Source of the DNA: Gonapodya sp. JEL0774
Lineage: Eukaryota > Monoblepharomycota > Monoblepharidomycetes > Monoblepharidales > Gonapodyaceae
Length of the DNA stretch: 64,000 nucleotides
Direction: 5' to 3'
NCBI GenBank assembly: GCA_027604505.1
Contig: JADIIX010000001.1
Coordinates: 248,001 to 312,000 of the forward strand
Every line of letters begins with the position of its first letter. Within the stretch, counting starts at the first letter, position 1. Under the pieces are notes generated by a model that ran no database searches, was not told the origin of the DNA, and saw only the letters and a program-made list of their open reading frames with translations. A program made the translations under genes and the position numbers. Of this stretch, positions 24,650 through 36,027 are shown in pieces.

Positions 24650-25135
24650 CAGTGCAAAAGGGCCATACGAACATTGTGATTGGGAGTTTCTCTGTGTGCC
24701 TAGATTTTCGGTTTATAGCCACGCTGTCTGAATGCAAATTACCTCAAACGCAGCACAATAAGATTCTTGGAGCTCTCTGTTCCACCTAGTTCATAGGCCC
24801 GCTTTTGCTTTGTCATCGGACATGTGCAGTTTCCGAAAGTTCACCCTTTTGTGACTGTTCCAGATCCCCGATTCTCAACCCGATGCAATTTCATGTTAGT
24901 ACATAATGTTTACGTTATAGACTGGACTTTCATTGGAGGCAGAAACGTACGTGTTAGGCACGTTCGACAGTTACAACGTGCTCCCTCTCCAATAGAAAGC
25001 GCTGATTTCTACACCGCAATGTTCCATAAGATCGACTCATATCAGTCAAGCTTTTAAAATATATTGAGAGTTTCTTCGTAAACGCGTAATAGAAAAGATA
25101 TATAGCACAGCTTCCTTTCGGTGACCGTTTATGGC
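24650..25135. other. Intergenic, convergent 3' ends
   Basis: Only short open frames are present, with AT-rich runs near 25060-25110. No gene is seen. Confidence 0.5.
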
Positions 25136-25741
25136 TCAGTCCTTCTTTACGGTTTTCAGTATTGATGGATGTAGGTTTTCGATAGACGTCGGCGAAGGAG
25201 CATGACTAGAGAGTCTAGATGGTAGAGTTGTAGATCGACGTATCATTTTGGGGGAAGAGGAAAGGGATGAGTGTGCAGTGGTACTCTGAAGAAGTACCAC
25301 CGACGAAGTGCAGTCGATTCCCTGCGTGAGCATTGCATCTCGTGCATGTATATGAGCATACACTTCGCTTACGGCGGTTAATTCGATGTCGGACTTCCAG
25401 GTTCCTGCTCTCATATCTGCGACGTTGGCTGTGTTCATTTCGATAAGTTCGATAATATCGACTGTCGACATTCGGTTGTTGCCGTTTCTCTGCATTTTGC
25501 TCCAAATTGCTTCAAAGTTTCTGGTTGCCTGGAGTAAAATCTGTACGAGGGCATCGTCGCAGGACATCCCCTGCGAGATGAGCAAGTCCCCATAGTACGC
25601 ACTTCCTGTTGCACTGAATGCAACGTCGAGCGCAGAAGGGTACATGTTTTCCTTGAGAACACTAAAATTGTGGTCCACAGGGGGATTTTTATCCCCGCGC
25701 TGTGGGCGGAATATTGGAGTAGGACTGAGTGCGGTAACCAC
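25136..25741 (-). CDS. Hypothetical protein
   Basis: An open frame of about 200 codons, probably beginning just inside an acceptor at about 25755 (TTTTTCAG) that would follow a GTAAGT donor at about 25790. The first exon is not resolved, and an internal ATG at about 25647 is an alternative start. The product is soluble looking, with a helical middle (DDALVQILLQATRNFEAIW, STVDIIELIEMNTANVADM, AVSEVYAHIHARDAML) and a serine-rich basic C-terminus. No family recognised. Confidence 0.45.
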   Translation of the reverse strand: MVTALSPTPIFRPQRGDKNPPVDHNFSVLKENMYPSALDVAFSATGSAYYGDLLISQGMSCDDALVQILLQATRNFEAIWSKMQRNGNNRMSTVDIIELIEMNTANVADMRAGTWKSDIELTAVSEVYAHIHARDAMLTQGIDCTSSVVLLQSTTAHSSLSSSPKMIRRSTTLPSRLSSHAPSPTSIENLHPSILKTVKKD

Positions 25742-26048
25742 GCAGCTCCTGAAAAATGTTTCAAGTCTTACTCCAAAAACGCGAAAGACTTACATCAACG
25801 CAAGATTGATGATAAACGGAGAAAGTGACGGGTCTGTGCGCTAGTCAGGGAAGGATCATGAGGCGGAGGCTTCTCGTGGGGTACACGCCATTGAACAGGT
25901 GGGCCCAGTGCTCACCGTCACAGGGAAACGTGAACATCTGGTTGGACACAATCTCCAGTGCATTGGGCGGGGGTCAAGCTCTTTTTAAATCAAGCGCTTT
26001 CTCTCCTCCAAACTACATGTCTGTATATACACATATGTACATGATGAT
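25742..26048. other. Short spacer
   Basis: Contains the probable donor and first-exon region of the hypothetical gene to its left and the 3' flank of the AAA ATPase gene. No separate gene is seen. Confidence 0.4.
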
Positions 26049-29000
26049 TCAGATATTCTGAAAAAGCAAGGGCTGTTGAATACCCAATAGATCAAGATTC
26101 CCGTACTCCGAAAGGGAAGGCACGCTTGACTGCACACCCACCCACAAGTGCCGAGTGGTAATCTGCCCAAAGAGAGGGAATGCTAACAATTCATGAAAAG
26201 AACACAACATCAGGACCCACCTTGCCGTTCTCCAGATCCTCTCGCAAGCATGCCATGGCTGCTTCCCGTACCACATTCTCTATATCGGCTCCTGCATTGA
26301 CACGATCCATCAGCCGATATTGCGAAAGAGAGAAAACCCCACGATCTACCAACCAGAGAAACCGTTACACTTGCATGCCACATCGAACATGTCGGCCTCG
26401 CTCACGTCTGCAGGGATGCCAGCAAGGTTTCCCTTGAGTATCGCAAGGCGAGCCTGCACCAAATAAAGTTTAAATCAATATGTCATCGGATAACCGATAC
26501 CGACGTGGCTACATTGACATCTCACCTCAATATTCGGGGCTTGCAACTGGACGTGGTGGTCAAAACGCCCAGGCCGTAAAAGAGCAGGATCAACAGCAGA
26601 TGGCCGCGAAGTCGCTAATTTATCGCCAAAATTGGATTTCTAGGTTCAACGTGAGCCCCAACAGATGGAGCAAACTCACTCGCGATCACAATAACACCCT
26701 GCCCCGCGGACTTCCGAGACCTCTCCGCAACCATATCAAGCTCCGCCACAAGAGCCGCCACTACGCGCTCTGATACTCCCGAAGTTCCAGATTCTGATCC
26801 ACCGCGGCGAGGAGCAATGACGTCCAACTGTCAGAGGAGCCACGATCGTTTAACCATGATATAACTCCAGATATGCGCACACCGGCACGGGACTTACTTG
26901 ATCCATTATTACCACCCACCCACCCCCTGCCACACCTTCAAATACCTTCTTCACCCTCGCTTCCGCTTCCCCGACCACTCTCCCCATGACACCGGCCCCA
27001 TCCAGGACAACCGAATGCCATCCCGTCGAACGTGCGATTGTCGCGGCAAGGAGGGTCTTGCCGGTCCCTGGGGGACCAGAAATCAGCAAACCGGTGGGAG
27101 GTGGAAGGTGAGGAGTCGGATACAGAAGGGGCAGAAGGACGGAGCTCTGGAGCCGGTTTGGCGGACAGCGTGGACAGAGGCATCGAGACTTGGTCTCTGG
27201 ACGATTCATACGACAGCACAGTACTCACCTCTATCTGGTCCCTCACGTCATCTATCCCAAAAAGCTTGTCCCAGCCCCCTTCGGGCACATTTACGGTAAG
27301 ACCTTCAGCAGCTCCTGCAAGGAGCGCCGGCCTTGCATCGGAGATAGCGTCATCAATTACTCGAAGCCAGATCTAACATGGGTGCTGTCAGCTGGCCCTT
27401 CATCTCAATCAATTTGAACAAAACTATTCACCTCTCTTTCATCAATTGCTGGGGCGTCCTTCCTAATGCCAGAAACTCTGGTTGCAGCTCTACCAACGCA
27501 AGCCACAAGGTCCCCAGCCACAAATCCGCGTGTTCGACGGGACGCGTAAGATGCTATTCGGTTGTGGAGATGGGTAGGAAGTAGGTCTGACGGGAGGTCT
27601 GCAGAGGATGTAGATGAAGTTAGTGAGATGAAGAGAGCTTCCTCGGAATTGATGCAATGTCTTTTTACAGGCGAGCGCATCCATCAGGGCAGCTGTCCTG
27701 CCTTGCTCGTCCAAAGCTGGCAGTTCAACTCTTTCGTGAAGTCTCCCTAGACGAACCAGTGACTGGGGTAGAGAAGTCGGTGGAAGTGGAGAAATAGCTT
27801 GACGAAGCGACGCGCGGGTGGTGGTTATTGGAGTTTTGCCAGTGGGAACACGGAGGAAGACAACCATAGATCAACACACCGATAAAGTAAACATTCTCAA
27901 AGCGTGAGTCGTCAATTGCATCGAGTAGAACGGCAAGGAGTGAGTTGGACGGATCTGAAAACACACCGTGGATAAGAAATGGACCGATGTCAGGAACGTA
28001 TTCAGCATGCGGTTTGTGCTTCATCCCATTGGGCTGGCATACCATTCCTGCTATAACCACCAGAAGAGACAATTAGCGCGTCGGCATTATCAAGAACTAC
28101 TAATCCTTTGACATTGCGTACGCTAGCGAGGAGGCGATGGAGAGCGGGCGCAGGAGACCCTAGGAGGGAGTTGAGAAGTGGATGTGTTACAAACGGACTC
28201 ATTTGTGACATAAATCAATTGAGAATATCCGTACCTTCGTCTGCCACAATCTTTGCCAAGTCAAAGAATGCGACGGCACTGTGACTTGAGCCATGTGCAG
28301 ACTTGACAGCGTGAACGAGCGCCTTTGCCAACCTCGATTTACCTGACCTCGATGCACCCCAAAGGATGCAGCCTCGCGGTGGCACAATTTGAGATTGAGA
28401 CACGGAAGGGAACGAGCGGCAGCGGATAAATGACCACGCAAGGTTGGCAAGAGTCCAAGAAGCGCGTGGAATTGCGGGGCACGCGGTGAGTAGCGAGGAT
28501 AGGTAGGGGTTCTCCCGCGGGGCACTTTCTGCGTCAGCTACTAGTGAGCTTGGTGGTGAAACACCGAGAGTGACTTTGGTGGACTCGACAATTCTCGCCA
28601 CGCGAGCATCATTCCTTGCGCTTTCCGGAGAACCCTCTGTTCCGAGCATCCCAGTAGCGTCCTGGATGTTGGGGGAGTGAGTGACAATGCGAGACACCGT
28701 CCAACCAGCTGCAGAGGTTGCGCCACAGACGGCGACTTGACCTATGAGAACAGCTGCGAGGAGGGAGTGATCTTGAGTAAAGGGGAGCATCCGGTTCGTG
28801 AAAGATTGGCCAGAAAAGGAGGGCGAAGTGAGATGAATAGAATAGGCCGGTGGAATGGCGGACTATGGGTTCGATAAATCAGAAACAGTGATTGCAATAG
28901 CGAAGAAGGGGTGTCTCTTGTGGAACCTTCCGGATCACAAAATGGTGGTTGCGTGATAGGATAAACACCGCTCAACTCACGCGCAAGAAGTGTTCACGAA

Positions 29001-29433
29001 CGACCACTGAAATTGGTGGTACGGTAGTGGTGCTGAGTTCAAGGCCGAGTGTCTGTTCCAGGTTCCGGATCAGTGAGTCGGAGGCCGCGACCTCGATTCC
29101 TCGTGGTTGAGCAACTGCATGGCTATCGTCAGCAAGAACAGTGACTTTCAGGCAGTTCTCGGGCACTTCTTCCAGGGACAAACAGGTTTTCACAGTGGCC
29201 AGCACTGTCGACTGGGATACTGAAACATCGGATGGGGCAGATTGTGATTGGACCGATATGTGAACTATGTCGCCGGATCGAAGTACAGTACGTGTAAGCG
29301 TAGAAGTAATAGTGCTGTTTGGTTGATGAGGCGCCTGAGTTTTGGCAAACCACAGAGATGGCGGGGTTGGAAGAAGATGGTGACAATCCACTGAACACCA
29401 GAGGCAACCAAGGTTGTTCAGAGAAATGGTCAT
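26049..29433 (-). CDS. Tandem AAA ATPase (PEX1/PEX6/AFG2 class) lacking both Walker B glutamates
   Basis: Thirteen exons join with a perfect frame (29433-28981, 28862-28235, 28159-28058, 27954-27880, 27797-27669, 27598-27432, 27372-27229, 27146-26898, 26827-26680, 26614-26526, 26453-26354, 26291-26221, 26162-26049) to give 822 residues. About 320 N-terminal residues precede the first AAA module. Module 1 has Walker A GASRSGKS and, at Walker B, VVLDNAD; it ends with GFVAGDLVACVGRAA. Module 2 starts GGWDKLFGIDDVRDQIE and has a normal Walker A (GPPGTGKT). Its Walker B reads VVIMDQLD, and it keeps sensor and arginine-finger sequence (ATTSRPSAVDPALLRPGRFD) and a GFSGADIENVVREAA lid. The usual DE is thus DN in module 1 and DQ in module 2. 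Length suits AFG2/SPATA5L1; the module 1 end resembles PEX1/PEX6. I leave the name open. It shares a 300-bp divergent promoter with the gene at 29732. Confidence 0.85.
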
Positions 29434-29731
29434 CGCACATTCATGATTTGATCGATTTTTTATTTCATGAATTCATTCGAAATGGACAATAACCCGCTTT
29501 TGAGATTGGCTTCGGAGTTCCAGATTGAGAACATGGAGCTGATTTTCACCTCCAATTCCTCCATCCTTTGTCGCAACATCGTCAACAGATTTGAATCGAC
29601 TGTGTTCTCGCCAGCCTCGCGCCATCGCGGGTTCCACGCTTGTGGAACAAGTGGAAGTAAATTGCTGGTTTGTCAACCATATGAACCACCCGAGGCCTTC
29701 CGTTGAGCAGTGCCCGTGCAACAACCCTGCA

Positions 29732-32339
29732 ATGACTACCCGATTTCGTGCAAATATCGCATCAACACTATCGTCGGTGGTGGTTCCCACTCCTACTCAA
29801 CTCATTAGCTCAGCGGCATCATGGCTTCAATCACAGGCCGCTCGCTCGGGAGGGTCCTTACCCGACGCGGGCTCTGGTGGAGACGGAAGAGAAAGGCGAA
29901 GGGACGGGTACTCAACAGGATATGCTGGCGCGGGTACTACATACGGGGATTCGACCATGGTTTCCAACTGGGGTCCGTTTGTTGACCCAGACCTGTTTCA
30001 GTTGTGGCTGCGGGGTTTATCTGGTGAGCAGCTCCTCCTCCCAGTTTGAGCATGTAATTACTCATTTAATCAGAGTCTCAACGTCACCAAACGTGACTCG
30101 AATTTTCTTTCCAGTTGAGGAATCCGTCGAGTTTATACTGACCATCATTAACAAACCGGTCCGACCGGCGATTCTGGGCAATTGGGTGGTCGACAACTTC
30201 CGCACAGCCGCCATGCTCGAGCAAATGTTTTTTCAGCGACCGGACTTCTTTGTTCCTGAGGGCAGCCAAGGTCTCTGTCCCCTCCCCATAGAGCTCCGCG
30301 CAATGATGGTCGACCAGTGAGTTTTATGCGGCGGGAGCATGCACGAAGTCCTTCCCCGAATGAAACCTGTCCGAGGCCCATCACTAGTTCTAAATCGATG
30401 TGGTGGTGTGAATTTGCATACCAGTATTCAGGAACGGTGCACAGCCTCTGCTTTATGGGGCAACAAACACTGCTAGACCATGTCCGGAGAGTCTCACATC
30501 TGCCACCCACTTTGGAAAAAGCAAAAGATGTTACATTACTATTGGACTCGTTTGGGCCTTTAACAGGCATTCTGTGCGCGAATACTGCCAGGAAACGTTG
30601 CGTTCATCTATCTGTGCACTGAATGTGCTTTCTTCACGATCCAGATACTACTCCTTCGATCCGCGTATCATGCGCGCACTCCTGGGTAAAAAAATTAACT
30701 CTCGCACCCGCAAAGACCTTGAAGACATGGCTGACACCTCATCGGCATCCTTGAAGTCTGCCACTCGGCGCACTCTACTCCTCGACGGGGGTGCCGCGTC
30801 GGGTTTGGGACCCCTTCGCGTTGCTGGGTGTCGGAGAGTGTTTGATAATTTGAAAAGAGTGACGAGGAGGGTGGAGGACACTGACGGGGACTTAGTTGTC
30901 GCCGTGGAATCGGCATTTTGTCTGAGAAAGGAACTCGCAACGTGAGTTATAAAGGTGTCATCTGGGCTTATTCACCTACATTCCACAGAACCGTGATTCA
31001 TGTCGCCTATTTTTCTAGTCAATATGCTCTGATTATCTTCCTGAACGCCCTGCGCATCGACACCTCGAAAAAGAAACTCGCACACCTATCTTTCTTTGAT
31101 ATATTGTCTGCCGCGGCGGTACTCAACGTCCGATGGTGCGCACCCGCCGGTGGCCGAGCCGCGTGGGTCAAACAGAGTGCGGGAAGTGACAGTGGTGCTG
31201 TCCTCGCAGCGTCCATGAAAGGGCAAACGGCATCGTCACTTCCTCGGGGAGGGTCTTTCCCCGCTGAAGCGTCCAATCGCTCATCTGCGCAGGTCCCTCA
31301 ACGTCGTGGTACTGCGACGGTAGTGTCACCTCAAGCAGCGTTGGCCTTCTATCCTTCCATGGTCACGAACGTGGACTCGTTCGACGTTACGGTGGCTCAA
31401 GACTGTAGGGACTTGCGAACGGTTTTTGCAAATGCAAAGGCTGAAGTGTGGGAGGAGATGCGCGGGGCAGTTGGAAGAAGGCTGAGAGGTGGAGAGAGAA
31501 ATGGGGTGGAGCAGGAAGCAGTGGAGACCGAGGGAGGTGGAGGGTCACGGCACCTTGGGTCGCTTCAGTCGGTAGGAGGGACCAGTGCCGCTTCCAGCCA
31601 GATGCCGTCGGAGCAGCTGCTGTCGCCACCTCCCGGAACTACAATTGGAGGGATTGGCGCCGGGGAGCAAGATTTTGGTGGGTCGATTGGGGTAATATCT
31701 GGAGCATCGCAGTTTCAAGCTGTTCCAGAGACGAGGGGAGGGCCTCAACCATCTTCGCCCTTACCTCGCGCGATCGCAAGCAGACCAGGCTCGTCGAGAC
31801 CAGCTACTCCGTCGGTTGTGTCAGCGTCCTTAGCCGGCACCTCCACAGGAGGGGCACCGGTTGTCATTCCTTCTGCACCCGTGCTCCGGTCCCTCGTTCG
31901 CGCCATCTTATTGCTTGGCTCCACACTCTCTTCTGCTGATGCGCGTGACGTTTTGCTCACCTTGGTAGAAAAGGTATGCGAACCGGCCATTGTAGCAGGT
32001 ATGAGCCCACGCGATGTACGTTTGGTGCTCCATGCTGCGGGAGAGGTTATGGAAGGGATGGAGACAGTGCAGGCACAGTACAGGAAAAGGTACGGTGGCA
32101 CATGGAGGAGAATCGTGGGAGGGGCAGGTGAGGTGGTTGGACACTTATGGAGGAAAGTGGGGGGATCAGGTAGTGAAGCATTAGTGTCAGGGTCTTTCGG
32201 TGGATCCTCAGTGGGTGTGCACGGCGGTGGTGGGGCTGTTGCTGATCCTTTGCAAAGTGTGTACGGGGGGCGCGGAGAGGGCGGAATTGGAGAGTCTGTG
32301 GGGTCAACAGAGGTGTTATCAACAACAACAGAAAGATGA
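29732..32339 (+). CDS. Unrecognised conserved-looking protein
   Basis: Four exons (29732-30023, 30115-30316, 30432-30941, 30989-32339) join in frame to 784 residues; the third intron is only 47 bp. The N-terminal 60 residues are serine/alanine rich. The middle, residues about 80-430, has a folded, mostly helical look without obvious repeats (for example ESVEFILTIINKPVRPAILG, NFRTAAMLEQMFFQRPDFF, CQETLRSSICALNVLSSRS, VAYFSSQYALIIFLNALR). A low-complexity glycine/serine stretch follows. The C-terminus holds another helical block (VLRSLVRAILLLGSTLSSAD, SPRDVRLVLHAAGEVMEGME) and a glycine-rich tail. I do not recognise the family. The quality of the splice junctions argues that the gene is real. 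Confidence 0.65.
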
Positions 32340-33069
32340 ACCCAAAAATAATGCAAGAAGTAGTTTCGCATCCCGCGTAATTCAAGAATTGTCGCAAATG
32401 GTAATCACACCTCTTTGAATGTAACTACGTCCCGCTTAATTAAGCTTCGAACAGTGATTTTTCACCAGCAGTTGAGTGTAGTTATGTCAGCTGCTTACAT
32501 AAGTAAACTGTGTTTTCTGTGTGTCTACATATGGATGTGCAAATACCTTTGAGATGAACCTCGGAGGGTGGTGGCACACCACTCGACCCAGAGAGCAGCC
32601 CGATTCATTTGAGGCCATCCGAAACAAGGAAGGCTGCTCCGAGCAAAGTATTTATAGATATACCGTGGTTGAAGCCAGAAGAGGTGCCCGAGCCATCACC
32701 CCGGAGCTTCAACATCGAAAACCAAATATTTTGGAATTTCGACATGTTCGTTACTCATTTTGAGAAAGGCATGGGGTATTGAAAATAAATGCGTAAACCG
32801 GAAATCACTTATTCGGTGTCCGTTCGATCATCGTACAAATTAAGCTTAATTCAGCATAATTGCGGAAACTGTAACCGCCCAAAAAGTAGTCTAACATACT
32901 CAGTGATGAGCGAGCTCCCTCAGGTTGTTTCGGGAAAACGTCGCTCCAACCTCACACATATAAGTACAAACACACAATAACAGACATACCTCCTGGCTTT
33001 GGAACGGAGAAGAAGGGGAAACGACAGTGTTTTCATTGAGAAGAACCACGAGACAAGAGTCCAGGAGAT
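32340..33069. other. Intergenic region
   Basis: AT-rich spacer between two plus-strand genes. Short open frames at 32521-32763 and 32789-32980 show no motif or splice partner. It probably contains the 3' end of the upstream gene and the promoter of the membrane protein at 33070. Confidence 0.4.
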
Positions 33070-34926
33070 ATGGGAGCACAGCGATTGGGGGTTCCAATCA
33101 TTTCAAGCGACGCCGGGGTTTGTTATGAGAGAGATCTCCTTCACAGTAGTGGCAATAGTCGAAAGAGAGCAACGAGAGGTTCACGATCCTGCCTCACTGG
33201 CATCGCTGTCTTTGCCCTCGGCGCACTTGCCACACCCGTACTGGCTGCAATCCCCGCTTCGGATCCCATCCCTGCCTTCAATTCAACCCAGGCTTTCACA
33301 TGCACACTCATAGAGTCAGCGGATAGTATATGTGGTCCGTGGAAAGGCTTTAGAGTACCCGTCGGGAGGAACACTTCGGAGCGCTTGGGTGGGGCCTTGT
33401 ACAAATTTGAGTGGGTTCGAAACTGAAGCGTCAAACTTTGAACGAATTATGAGCTTGAAGTCACCTACCCATCACAATAAGCGACGAAATTTTAGAATGG
33501 GCAGTTGGGCCAACTGGAATCGCGGACTTTAACACAGTGTACGGTTGTGGGTGAGTTGGCTTCGGTGCCTGATCCCACTTGGACGTGGCCTTTCGGGCAA
33601 TCTACTAGCCATACCACGTTAAAATCACGTGGCATCATTGTACAACGTATTCGAGTTGACCTTGAGCGGCGGAGTGCTTGGTCGTTGGGTTCCCGAATAG
33701 GTGCTTACGGTGTTTTTACTTGTCCTCCCTCTTCCCGCCCCTGAATCACCTTAGGTGGGACGGTGCTGGCCTCCGTTATCACCTCACTTACGGGTGCGCT
33801 GTTGCGGTGGTACAGAACTCTCAATGTCAGAGTTGGGCAACTCCAGTGAGTTGAACATGATTATAGCGAGAGAACGAAGCTTGAGTGATCTCAGGGGTGT
33901 CAGAAAGAAGGAGGGAGATAGAATGCACAATTACCATTCTGGTATACCTGCCCGTTCACAGAACCGTCGAGGGATGGTGGACTGAGTTGATCAATTACAT
34001 TTCTTGACCTCCTTGGTATCTTCTCACAGCTTCTCTGCAAGTCTACCTGCCTCCTCTATCTCTCCTCCCTCCAGCTTATTCTCTCCCTCCAGCACATTTG
34101 CCCGCCACTTGGATCTTCCATACCATCTTCGTCTCCTCTTCCCACGGTTGTTACAAAGACGCAGATTGACGCGCGCAGAGATGTTTTAGCAGACGTGCAA
34201 GCACGATGTGCCATGAAAGGCACCCTCACTCAAGACGGAGGGGGTTGTGCCGGACAAGTTGCTCTGGAGGGGAGCAGGTGTGGTAAGTGACCGTACACTG
34301 TTTCTTAGCGGTCCGCATGATGAGGACGGCACACTATATTCTCAAACCTCCCCAAACGTCTCGTCCTCACAGGCTTCTTATCGTTTGCCGTCGCTCTATT
34401 TTTCTGCCGCCTTTTCCCATCCGCCAATCTCCCCGCCTGCTGCACCGCCCTTCGCTCTGACCTTCCCTCCTATGGCCCCAAATTATCTCCCGCGGACTCA
34501 TCGGTCTTGCCCCTGTTCCTCCAAGGGAGTGAAACAAGTGACTTCGCGGTGATGGCTGACATCCCACCGCAGATGGGGGGTTTGACGCCTCCAGTCTTTG
34601 CGACTATTGCGGTTGTTGGCGGGTTAGTGAGTTTGCTGGTTGTAGCGACTGTCGTGTGGCGCAAGAGGGTAAAAGGATTATGGGAGAGGCTAGGGATATC
34701 TGGCATGACTTGGGCAGGGCGGAGAAGGGTGGCAAGGCGAAAATCGGGGTTCGGTATGACAGGTGGCTTGGGTGGAGGAGCGTTGAATGGAACGTACGCC
34801 GATGCCGGAATGTCGGATTTCGGGAAGAGGGGCTACGTGGAAATGGACGGGGGATACAAAGGTGGGATGGACATGAGCGGGAGGGAAGCGCCCGTGAGGG
34901 GAAACGGACTGCCGCGTCCAGCATGA
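33070..34926 (+). CDS. Single-pass membrane protein with cysteine-rich ectodomain
   Basis: Five exons (33070-33388, 33496-33550, 33755-33845, 34030-34282, 34373-34926) join in frame to 423 residues. About 40 residues from the start is a hydrophobic stretch ending in a signal-peptidase-like site (GIAVFALGALATPVLA, then AIPA). Scattered cysteines follow in an extracellular-looking region (FTCTLIESADSICGPW, DFNTVYGCGWDG, LTYGCAVAVVQNSQCQSW, RCAMKGTLTQDGGGCAG). Near residue 310 is a transmembrane helix (FATIAVVGGLVSLLVVATVV) with a basic stop (WRKRVK), and the tail is glycine-rich and cytoplasmic. Exon 2 (55 nt) only makes sense with the splice sites chosen, which keep tryptophan- and cysteine-rich sequence in frame. 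This is a surface or secretory-pathway protein of unknown role. The 40 residues before the hydrophobic stretch make it either a signal anchor or a sign that a later start is used. Confidence 0.7.
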
Positions 34927-35253
34927 CTGGAAACAGAGATACCTTTGGAACGGCGCACCTTGATAGCATTGGACATAATTGACATTTCGAGCTTCTTTGT
35001 TGGTGTCCTCGAGTCCTGGGATTCAGCCGCAGTGCATCTAATTGCTCTGTGCAAGCATCGACTTTAATCGTAATTGGTGGAAGACAATTTACACATCATT
35101 ATTGAGTGGCTTAGAGTCGCTTGCTGGTAAAGAAGGCCTGACCCGTTGGACGTAATCCTTAATTGGACATAATTAATTTGGGGATGGTTGTGTGTGATGC
35201 ACAGACGTAAAACGATGAGGTGTGCCTTCCTTATAAAACAACATTCACGACCA

Positions 35254-35649
35254 ATGAGCACTCTATCCGGTTCGGACTCAGACCACGTATCCGAAACGGA
35301 TCCTCTGGACGCCTTTCCACCTTTGCTTCCGCCATCACTCTCTACCAGAAACCAAACCAGTCCACCCCCGCTTTCTCCAGACCCGGCTTCGGACCTTCCC
35401 CCTGGATGCAAACTGTACCAGATGGTGCAATATTCTTGCACGCTTGAGGGTGGCAACAAAGCCGTGTGCTTTCCGATAAAGAGGGTTTTTCGACAGTGAG
35501 TTTTGCATGTCGCATAAGACAATTATGATTGCAATGCGAACTCGGTAACCGATTGCAAGGATAATGGTGATTGAATTAGATGCTACGAAGGCCCGTACGT
35601 GGAGGTGACTCCAATGGTCGCCCCTCCTGACTTCCCCCGGTTTCGGTGA
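35254..35649 (+). CDS. SOM1: Som1-type mitochondrial intermembrane-space protein (twin CX9C)
   Basis: Two exons (35254-35495, 35580-35649) encode 103 residues. The second half carries two cysteine pairs, CKLYQMVQYSC and, across the intron, CFPIKRVFRQC, each with exactly nine residues between the cysteines. The same spacing and similar residues (a leucine/valine-glutamine motif, then a basic-arginine-phenylalanine motif) mark yeast Som1, a small subunit linked to the mitochondrial inner membrane peptidase. A YVEVTP motif follows the last cysteine, as in Som1 relatives. The first 50 residues are acidic, serine/proline-rich and lack a targeting sequence, as expected for proteins imported by the disulfide relay. 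Yeast Som1 is 74 residues. The start is the ATG nearest the conserved part; the frame is open further upstream. Confidence 0.82.
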
Positions 35650-36027
35650 CAGTGGATCAGTAGTTGCCTGCTCGGTACCCGATCTCTGTTTCTCCTCCTC
35701 TGCGATCACTGTGTATGGGATATTGGAAGGAGCGACCTTGAGGGTCAATGGTACATAGCATGGATCGTTGTCCTGGTTCAGAATGGACACCAGGAGTCCC
35801 CCTATCATGCCCTACTACATACCACAACCACGAAGTAAGGTACTTCATAATGCCAGCGCACAAGAATCGGAGATTGAAGCTCCTTGTCAAACACTGTCTA
35901 TCAGGCAAATGATTTTGGTGAAACGGTGTATTTATAGAAGGCGCCATTCGCCATTTCAGCGCAAGAATGTTTCATTCGTGTGTGTAAAAACTTTCCAGTC
36001 GGTCCATATTTCTCAACCTGCCCTCCC

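Noticed and set aside
27725-27900. Apparent frameshift inside the first AAA module
   Set aside because: An 81-bp GTGTGT...CAAG intron at 27798-27879 restores the frame and gives the expected sensor region, so no frameshift is needed.
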